DNA of 64,000 nt from Timema cristinae (lineage: Eukaryota > Arthropoda > Insecta > Phasmatodea > Timematidae): the NCBI GenBank assembly GCA_039000515.1, contig JBCFYV010000012.1:91021588-91085587 (forward strand), given 5' to 3'. The notes beneath the pieces are model-generated. The model made no database searches, was not told the origin of the DNA, and worked only from the letters and a program-made list of their open reading frames with translations. The translations under genes were made by a program, and so were the position numbers. Positions within the stretch are counted from its first letter, which is position 1, and each line of letters begins with the position of its first letter. This document shows positions 57,061 to 64,000 of this stretch, in pieces.

Positions 57061-57547
57061 ATGGACTAAACGCCCTATCTCACTCGCACCCGCTTGAACA
57101 GTTGTCACCTCGCGCTCGCACCTACAGCAGACTTTCAATGTGTTTGGCAAAAGTAAAAACCATTAAAACTGTCCGGCTATTGAGGTAACATTTTTTTATA
57201 GGTCCCCAAGTAACATATGTAAAACCCAGCTTGTATACTATAACGAAAGTATAATTATAATTTATTAAAGTTTAGGGGTGTCTGGCAGGGGGTTGCAACC
57301 GTACTAAGTGTCTGGCAATGGATGACGTGATTTCTAATGTTATTCCGAAAAAAAATAAAAAAAATTAAGCTATATGCTTTAACGAATTTGAGGTACTATT
57401 TTATACACCTTTAATACCTGTTACCTGCCCAAGTAACCACAACCCCAACTACATACTCGCTGCTCGTTCTTACCTGTGTTGGGGACATGCTCTGAGAAAT
57501 TTTCTGCTTTTATAAAATAACGAAGGTCTGGCCGTCATGGGCTTTTG
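57061..57547 (-). repeat. Right terminal inverted repeat of the nuclease element
   Basis: Reverse complement of 54875-55362 with few differences, among them GGTTGC versus GTTGCT near the second motif and one short A-run change. Confidence 0.9.
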
Positions 57548-57790
57548 GGCTATATCCCAGTAGTGGAAAGATTAGCCAGTTCTAATGTATCGTTGTCAGG
57601 GGGACGCTAGAATGTAATAATCGTTTAATCCTTTCCTTGGAGGTTCTTTCCATGTCTCAATGAGATGAGGTGATGGGGATAATGAGTATGAGGGTGTGGT
57701 ATCAGTGGACACACTTAAACCTAACTTAAGCCTAATTTACCAAACCATGGTGACCGTTGAGGAAATATACCCAAGGTATCAGCTACAACA
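57548..57790 (-). repeat. SINE family D, body part
   Basis: TGAGATGAGGTGATGGGGAT and ACCAAACCATGGTGACCGTT are the complement of the 48160-48280 body. The head of the same copy is at 58019-58076, after an inserted palindromic MITE. Confidence 0.65.
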
Positions 57791-58016
57791 GTCCCATGAC
57801 TTCTTTGGTGCTAACTGACAGCTCACAGCTGATAGCTGATGGCTTTGAAAAGTTACCAGACCAAATTATGTATCCCAACACCGAACCATATGATCTGCAA
57901 AAACATGTGTTTAGCAGCTGTCACTTCTGATAGTCAAAATTTAAGTATATACCTAAATGTTTACTGTCAGAAGTTAGCTGTGAGCTGTCATTAAGCACCA
58001 AAGAAGCCATGGGGCT
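57791..58016. mobile_element. Palindromic MITE inside a SINE D copy, about 226 bp
   Basis: CCCATGACTTCTTTGGTGCT followed by AACTGACAGCTCACAGCT faces its complement at 57972-58016. Internal AGCTGATAGCTGATGG and AGCAGCTGTCACTTCTGATAG add further partial symmetry. No clear target duplication. Confidence 0.65.
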
Positions 58017-58018
58017 AC

Positions 58019-58076
58019 TGTAGGAATCGAACCCGAGGCTCTTAGCCAGGTACACTGACCACTACACCACGGGGAT
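58019..58076 (-). repeat. SINE family D head (tRNA-like)
   Basis: The complement reads CCCCGTGGTGTAGTGGTCAG then GGGTTCGATTCCTAC, with A- and B-box promoter elements. Confidence 0.65.
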
Positions 58077-58184
58077 TATTAAAATGCAAGAATTGCAATA
58101 TCATCCCTTGCTAGCTATTGTTTTGTTTAGACCCGAAGCAGTGTTCTAATTATCTAAATATGGGTTTTCCCGAGGCCTGATGAC

Positions 58185-58538
58185 TGCCGCGACCGATTGT
58201 TACTGCTAGCCGCCACGACCGGCTGTTACTGCTAACCGCCACGACCGGCTGTTACTGCTAACCGCTATGACCGGTTGTTACTGCTAGCCGCCATGACCGG
58301 TTGTTACTGCTAGCCGCCACGACCGATTGTTACTGCTAGCCGCCACGACCGCATGTTACTGCTTGCTGCCATGACCGGTTGTTACTGCTAGCTGCCACGA
58401 CCGATTGTTACTGCTAACCGCCATGACCGGTTGTTACTGCTAGCTGCCACGACCGATTGTTACTGCTAGCTGCCACGACCGGCTGTTACTGCTAACCGCT
58501 ATGACCGGTTGTTACTGCTAGCCGCCACGACCGGCAGT
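58185..58538 (+). repeat. 26-bp GC-rich minisatellite, about 13 copies
   Basis: Unit close to GCCGCCACGACCGGTTGTTA plus CTGCTA. Variants: CAC/TAT/CAT before GACC, and GGTTG/GGCTG/GATTG. Unlike the other arrays it is GC-rich in an AT-rich setting. Confidence 0.92.
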
Positions 58539-58601
58539 CGCGGTCCACAGGCGTTCATCACGTCATGTCGAGAGCATTGAGAATAGCTCCTAGTTGTTTT
58601 T

Positions 58602-58812
58602 TGCTACCACGCCTTACTACCCGTTCGGGCTATACGCACAAAAAGGTTGAATTTAGAGAAAATTTGTCCGAATTTGCATGGAAGGTGGGTGAAAAATCAT
58701 TTAAAAAAAATCACACTCAATACATCCTCCCAGGATTTAACAATGATCTATCCGTCATCGGCATTTCAGTATATCGCGAGACTGACGCCCTTGGCCATAC
58801 AACCACAGAAGC
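58602..58812 (-). repeat. SINE family A copy, diverged
   Basis: CACGCCTTACTACCCGTTCG tail complement, GTCCGAATTTGCATGGAAGG body; the B-box is eroded to GGATTTAACAATG. Confidence 0.7.
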
Positions 58813-59370
58813 TGCTGAGAATAGCTCTTTTTCAAGAAGAATTGAGAATTATTTTCAAAGCCAAATAAATTTAACTTTTTGGTTTTCAAACACTAAATTA
58901 GTTCAGAATTCTAATACTACATAATTTGTACAGATAAAAAAAAGTAGTAAAAAGACATGGACTTGAAATTTAGCCTGATTTCAAATATTCTACACGTGCT
59001 CGAAACGTTCAGTGATTGGTTTGACGTCACTGTTAGCCAGCCGACAAGATAATAGACGGATGGGCCTACACGTATATAGAATTGATTTCGCTTTGTTTTT
59101 ATGACTGTTTATTTCAGTTCTTATCCAAGTATATATTCTGTCTATTGTTTGTTTATGATGTAACCCACTATTTATGTTATTATAATATATACACTTGTAT
59201 TGGTTAAATTTAATTTATTATTTTCATTCTACTGTTGATATTTCTCGCATTTCGAACACCTAAGTAAATACCAAAAATGACAGAAAAGGGTTTCATGAAA
59301 GCCAATAAAAACAATTTACCACGTGTAGATATGATAATGGTGGCGTCATTTCTGCTTATTGTTTTTGTGA
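58813..59370. other. No gene seen
   Basis: AT-rich; no supported frame. Confidence 0.35.
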
Positions 59371-59374
59371 TCGC

Positions 59375-59520
59375 TATTCAAGAGGAGATAAAGGTTCAAA
59401 TCTCGACCGGGTGAACTGAGGGTGGATTTACACAAGTTATTGTAGTTTTTTCATTCTTTCTCCACGCAAATGTGGGTTGACTTCCTCCTATCTTCCTTAC
59501 TCTTCCCTACCCAATTATAT
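59375..59520 (+). repeat. SINE family A fragment
   Basis: GGTTCAAATCTCGACCGGGT box and CTTTCTCCACGCAAATGTGG body; tail lost. Confidence 0.65.
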
Positions 59521-59724
59521 TAAGCCGTTAAATAGCCGGTGTACTCAAGGTATTTTAAAAAATGTGTTTTTGTTTGCAGGAACTTTTGTGTGTGTGTTTG
59601 TGTGTGTGTCACAGAAGTGGTGGAGGCGGGTTGAAGGCAGGGGGATTTTGAAAGTTTTATTAGTCTATAAAACAATATAAAATAGACAAGCTGAGATATC
59701 TCAACGACAGTGTGTGTCCAACTC

Positions 59725-59790
59725 ACGATGCCATGCTATTCTCATATCCATAAGGCCGGGGTTCGAATCTCATCCATGTGCATTGGTGGT
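59725..59790 (+). repeat. tRNA-like head fragment
   Basis: GCCATGCTATTCTCATATCC and GGGGTTCGAATCTC resemble A- and B-boxes of a tRNA-derived SINE, possibly family D. Body not recognised. Confidence 0.4.
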
Positions 59791-60145
59791 GGTTTTAAAA
59801 TTGTGATTAACACTTTAGAGTTCCCTTACTTACCTTCACGATAATTCATGTACATTTTCTGGCAACACTTTCTTCCTCGTCTCAAGCCAACAGGCTAATC
59901 AAAATACAATTCTGTGGTGGCAATGTGTGCATACACTTGTGTAATTAAATGTTAAATAAAATAAACTAAGACATACAGTTAGTTATATTTGACAATAATA
60001 TTTATAATACTACCCTCACATGCGCGAATAATTAAAATACATACGATTATTAATTTTATGGGTTAAATTTAAGTTAAATTAAAATTGGCCTTATATAAAT
60101 TATATGATGTGGTTGTGATTGCTTTGATATATTACAATTCTCATT

Positions 60146-60444
60146 GGGTGACCTGGTGGTCTAGGGGTAAGGTGTCAGACTTCTGTTCTAGGGTACGGAG
60201 TTCAATCCTCGGTCCCGGCACAGATTTATCTGATTACCAAACCCTTCCTTCACCTCTGACAAGACGTGTATTAATCACAACTTGTGAATGTGGGGAATGC
60301 CAGGCCTCCACCGTGGTTCGGATTCCACGTTAAACTGTAGGTCCTTCATTTCATCTCACAATCACCCTACCATTACACATTAGCGTGCGTATAACCCGAA
60401 TGGGTAGTAAGACGTGGTGCTAATAATAATAATAATAATAATAA
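60146..60444 (+). repeat. SINE family B, full length, first unit of a dimer
   Basis: GGTGACCTGGTGGTCTAGGG head to shared tail with (TAA)n. ACAATTCT precedes it (60134-60141) and recurs only after the second unit (60611-60618). Confidence 0.9.
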
Positions 60445-60445
60445 T

Positions 60446-60572
60446 TGCCAGGCCTCCACCGTGGTTCGGATTCCACGTTAAACTGTAGGTCCTTCATTTC
60501 ATCTCATAATAACCCTATCATTACACATTAGCGTAAGAGCGTATAACCCGAACGGGTAGTAAGACGCGGTGC

Positions 60573-60610
<38 letters not shown>
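60446..60610 (+). repeat. SINE family B, truncated second unit of a dimer
   Basis: Begins TGCCAGGCCTCCACCGTGG directly after the (TAA)n of the first unit and ends with its own shared tail and longer (TAA)n. Confidence 0.88.
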
Positions 60611-60614
<4 letters not shown>

Positions 60615-60619
60615 TTCTT

Positions 60620-61340
60620 GAAATCGGATATCGGGTTAAATTTGCGAAAACAGATGTGAATTTAGACCTTTCGGATATTATCTTGGTCATCCACGCAGGG
60701 ATATACCTATGAGCATTCTCTACTGTCGTAATAAAAATAAATGGTATGACAGTCGTACATACTTTCTCATATAGTTTGTAACGAAGTTTTCAGAAATTAA
60801 CTAGGTATCAGTAAACTTCCCTCAAATGTCTTTTATTAGATTAACGAAGGTATCCTACATTCTCATTCATCATGTAAGACACTCTCCAAGATATCTATCT
60901 TGAACTAAAACGTAAAAGCCATTTTCGAAAAATATCGCACAGTCAACGCACCTTTACCCATATGTCAGCCACATTCTTTGTGAACGACCGACCCTGTGTC
61001 AGCTGCTGCCTGGAACGAGACCGACCGCAAACGGTTCTAGAGAAGAGTCGTTTAGTAGTTGCGACCCATTCGCGTCCACTGGCGAGATCGATAACGTGAA
61101 CTGACGGTTGGTCTCTTAAAAGGGGGGGGGGGGGGGGGGGCGGACATTCGATAGCGGCGTCCTCTTCACACCAGCCTAATAGCCATCCCAGACTGGTGGT
61201 TCTCAAAGGAATGTACTTGTACCCCCTCCGACGGGCGAAACACGACGCGCACTGGAAAACTGTTGCACCGTGACCTGACCCTGTCTAGTTGATAACAGTT
61301 AGCGTGACATGGAAACTGTTTTAAAAATTTGGCATGATCA
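60620..61340. other. Unassigned DNA with poly-G run
   Basis: A run of about 20 G lies at 61121-61140 in a locally GC-richer stretch (60950-61270). A minus-strand 87-codon frame there is not protein-like enough to call. Confidence 0.4.
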
Positions 61341-61344
61341 TCGT

Positions 61345-61540
61345 ACGTAAAGCGTTAGTCTCGTCTGGTTAGTGGGAAAATCAGATTTCAAATTCCGGTT
61401 GGTTTTGTAGAGTTTTTCCCCCCCTTAACGTTTCACCCTCTAGTCTCACTAAAATGCGGGTATACTTTCCATGCCTCTACCTCCTCATCCCTATTCAATT
61501 AATATAAATGTGCGGATAGCCTGGTGCATAGCGACTAACA
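61345..61540 (+). repeat. SINE family A copy, diverged
   Basis: TTTCAAATTCCGGTTGG box, CACTAAAATGCGGGTATACT body, GCGGATAGCCTGG tail. Confidence 0.6.
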
Positions 61541-61769
61541 TTTTCCGGTGATAATTTCACAAGATTGAATCCTAGGGTACGTGATCTATTCGTAAAGTCT
61601 TTGATCATAATATTGCAGAAACGACGTGACATTCAACCAGCGAGCGCTGTAATCGAGATGTGGGTGTGAGAAGAGAACTTCGATGTTATGGCTTTTTTCT
61701 AACTCATTTAATAATAGTGAAACAATAGCCGGAACTATTGTTATACATTTTAGTGAGGATAACACCTCT

Positions 61770-62030
61770 CGATATCATTTCTGAAATTGAAAAATGAACC
61801 TGAACGGAATCGAACCGGACCTTCGGCTTAGTACGCCACTGCTCTTACATGAGCTATCCAGGATTCGTCCCGTGCCATGTCATTCTTCACTCATAGTTTA
61901 AGGCAGAGTCTAAGATGGACGTGCGGAGCTCGTAGCTTTATAAACACGTGATACACGTGGCGTATAAGCCGAGTCGTGTTCGATTCCGTGCCCAGGTGTC
62001 ATTTTCAATTTCAGAATATCATTTAATAAT
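61770..62030. repeat. Two tRNA-like family C units in inverted orientation
   Basis: ATTTCTGAAATTGAAAAATG with GGAATCGAACCGG (61775-61830) faces GTTCGATTCCGTGCCCAGG with CATTTTCAATTTCAGAATAT (61978-62022). Between them lies TCATTCTTCACTCATAGTTT, the family C body. A palindrome of SINE heads. Confidence 0.6.
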
Positions 62031-62119
62031 GTTTGTTTGGTGTTGTAATAATTAACTGAAGTGGAAACTTTAATATCTGGATATCGCGAAAGTTAGAGCA
62101 AATAACTGCATTATGGTTG

Positions 62120-62318
62120 CGTGGTTTGACGCGTTACTCTCTTTTTTTGGACTGGACTCAATGACGGAGAGAACGAGGTTTGAATCCTGGTTTGGTGTAC
62201 TAAGGGTGATATTTCCTAAATGGCTTATCACTCTTCCTTCACGAAAATCTAGGTGCAAATCCAAAATAATTCTACGTTCCTCAGTCTTACTCCATATGCG
62301 TATAACCCAAACGGGTAG
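62120..62318 (+). repeat. SINE family A copy, diverged
   Basis: GAGGTTTGAATCCTGGTTTG box, TATCACTCTTCCTTCACGAA body, GCGTATAACCCAAACGGGTA tail. Confidence 0.75.
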
Positions 62319-62355
62319 GTCTACTAAAGAGCCGGTAGTAAAAATGTTTAGAATA

Positions 62356-62768
62356 CAGGGTCTCTACTATCCAGGAGAATCCAGGAATTTGAAGTTATTG
62401 GGAAAAAACGGGAATAAGTTGGGAACTTGGTAATTTAAAAAAGGGGGGGGGGGGATTTTGTACTCAAAATATAAAATATAATAATCATAAATCAGTAAAT
62501 TATGTGATTCAAACTGTCTTTTTTTATTGTAACTGTCTAATATATGTTATAATTTCCTAATTCCTAGTAGATTATGTTAATAGGGTATACAAATAAAAAA
62601 CATGTTAATTTAAAATTTAGAACTTATTATTATTATTCATAAAAAGATCAATACAAAAAGTAGGGGAGAAGGGCGTAACATAATTTTGAGTTGGGAATTT
62701 TAGGAAATGATCAAGGAAATCAGGGAGAAAGTTGGGTATTTTGTTGGTCAAGTTGAGTAGACACGATG
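62356..62768. mobile_element. hAT-like MITE, about 0.4 kb
   Basis: CAGGGTCTCTACT at the left and AGTAGACACGATG at the right are imperfect inverted ends. Flanks TTAGAATA and TTAGAAAT suggest an 8-bp duplication with two changes. Interior holds a poly-G run (62444-62455) and AT-rich DNA. Confidence 0.5.
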
Positions 62769-63084
62769 TTAGAAATTAAAAGCAATCTTCACTCTCTTAT
62801 TCTAAGCACCTAGGGAAAATAAATTATTCTAATACCAGTTATGATAAGGCATGTTTTGGAAAGATATCGTTTATTGAAATCTGACCTTCGTCCGTGTTTG
62901 ACTTTCATACCGCACGTATTGACGTTATGCAATATTTGCCGTGGCAATGAAACTTAGAGATCGTTTGTTATTGCTGAGATTCGTGAACATGCACCGTTTC
63001 TAACCTAGTAACCTCTGTTTCAATGAACTATAGAACCCTTCGACACATTCGTATTATTATTATTATTTATATACTGAATTGGTA

Positions 63085-63335
63085 AAACACATGGACTAAG
63101 GCGTCAGTCTAGTCTCGTATGGTTTGTTGGTGACAAAGAAGGTACAGGCTCGAATCCTGGCCGCCTGCATAAAGGTGGTTTTTCTTAAAGGGTTTCTCCA
63201 TTCCCCCTCAACGCAAATTTGGTTACATTTTATACTAAAGTTTAACTTCCTTATCACCATTTGATTATGCCTAATATAAATATAGCCCGGACAGATTTTG
63301 AAACGCAATGCTGTAATTGTTATTATTATTGTTGT
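63085..63335 (+). repeat. SINE family A copy
   Basis: ACATGGACTAAGGCGTCAGT head, GGCTCGAATCCTGGCCG box, CATTCCCCCTCAACGCAAAT body, GAAACGCAATGCTGTAAT tail with TTA repeat. Confidence 0.75.
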
Positions 63336-63337
63336 TG

Positions 63338-63480
63338 TGACCGCCTCTGTGGTAAGAGTTCTAGGCTACGAATCTAGAGGTTCTGGGTTCGATCTCCAGC
63401 ACTCCCTCATTCTTCTGTGAAGCAGTGGATTTGAAACGGTGTTAAACTCAGCCCCATGAGGGCATATTGGTAGCTACGTG
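63338..63480 (+). repeat. tRNA-related SINE (family D-like head)
   Basis: CCGCCTCTGTGGTAAGAGTT, GGCTACGAATCTAGAGGTTC and GGGTTCGATCTCCAGC match the head of the 48075 copy. The body differs, so it may be a related family. Confidence 0.6.
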
Positions 63481-63709
63481 AATGAAAAGTAGTGACTCTG
63501 GTTTATAAAACTGAGATTAACGCATGGAGGGTTCGTGGTTCTGACCACATGACACTCTCGATTCGCAAAAATTGGCACTATCATCTCCAATAGATGGTGT
63601 CCGCTCGATCAGGATGATTTGATTGTGGGCTGACGCCATAGAGTTGTAGTAGCTTAAAGACGCTTTCAAATTAAACCTGTAATTAATGTTATCATAAACA
63701 CAAACTTTT

Positions 63710-63860
63710 CCATGCACTGCGTCTCACTACTCGTCCGGGTTATTGGCATGCTTAGTGTTTACAAATAAATGAAACACCTTTCTGGGATTCGAGCCCCAAC
63801 CTTCTCATCACCGGCAAAACAATACGTGACTGACGCCTTTGTGTCGTGCTCACCGTTACG
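63710..63860 (-). repeat. SINE family A copy, internally deleted
   Basis: TGCGTCTCACTACTCGTCCG tail complement is followed quickly by GGGATTCGAGCCCCAACCTT box and head; most of the body is missing. Confidence 0.65.
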
Positions 63861-64000
63861 GATAAAACCTAAACCCGAAAATATCCGAGTACCAAAAAGC
63901 AAATTGAAAGGCTCTGGCTATATAAGTGCTAAAGAAAATCTTTGAAATGATGAGTTGAGAGGAAAATATTAAAGACGAGAAAGCCAAAATCCCTCCCGTG

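Larger units (their letters stand above)
54875..57547. mobile_element. 2.67-kb TIR transposon carrying a FEN1/XPG-like nuclease gene
   Basis: Near-identical inverted repeats of about 488 bp (54875-55362 and 57061-57547) begin CAAGAGCCCACGACGGCCAG or its variant. Between them lies one minus-strand gene. No DDE, tyrosine or HUH recombinase gene is seen. Academ-type transposons are known to encode XPG-like nucleases, so this may be a reduced Academ relative, but I could not resolve a target duplication to test that. The gene is broken, so the copy is dead, yet the two arms are still very similar. Confidence 0.75.

Overview
The window looks like AT-rich, repeat-dense nuclear DNA of an invertebrate animal, perhaps an arthropod; that guess rests only on the kind of transposons present. 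Long stretches lack genes, and tRNA-derived SINEs, hAT- and mariner-type MITEs, minisatellites, (TAA)n/(CA)n tracts and poly-G/C runs are everywhere. I found no convincing host exon, rRNA or functional tRNA gene. Everything that reads like protein belongs to mobile elements.

The centrepiece is a complete-ended but internally deleted Polinton/Maverick (9949-21536, 11,588 bp). It has long terminal inverted repeats starting AGTAGCTAGGGGGATG and a perfect 6-bp target duplication CATAAT. Reading leftward on the minus strand from 15397 it carries a truncated integrase C-terminus with chromodomain, a penton-type minor capsid gene, a small basic Gly-rich virion-type protein, the double-jelly-roll major capsid gene, a nuclease-like gene, an adenain-like cysteine protease and an unassigned 244-aa gene. 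Integrase, penton, major capsid, nuclease-like and protease genes are broken by stops and small indels; the small basic protein and the 244-aa gene are open. A plus-strand fragment that looks like the start of the DNA polymerase B gene (16378-16622) is cut by a SINE. The rest of polymerase B, the packaging ATPase and the integrase core are missing, replaced by 15.4-18.5 kb of tandemly duplicated AT-rich DNA and SINE debris. Near the right terminus three more minus-strand genes remain (18477-20130): a C2H2-finger protein, a Pro/Ser/Tyr-repeat protein with one frameshift, and a 96-aa protein. All three share a short K-x-Y ... LP module.

Other mobile DNA: a 1.0-kb foldback element with 9-bp target duplication (1080-2092); a 1.15-kb hAT-like element with an internal minisatellite (27412-28563); three or four further hAT-like MITEs; a 249-bp mariner-like MITE (43242-43490); and a 2.67-kb element with ~488-bp terminal inverted repeats (54875-57547) carrying a decayed, apparently spliced gene for a FEN1/XPG-like (PIN-domain) nuclease. 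Two SINE families (A, tRNA-headed; B, also tRNA-headed with a different body) share the same 3' tail and (TAA)n end. Several SINE copies are interrupted by DNA transposons, which gives a relative chronology.

All protein assignments come from reading translated sequence and recalling family motifs; no database search was possible.
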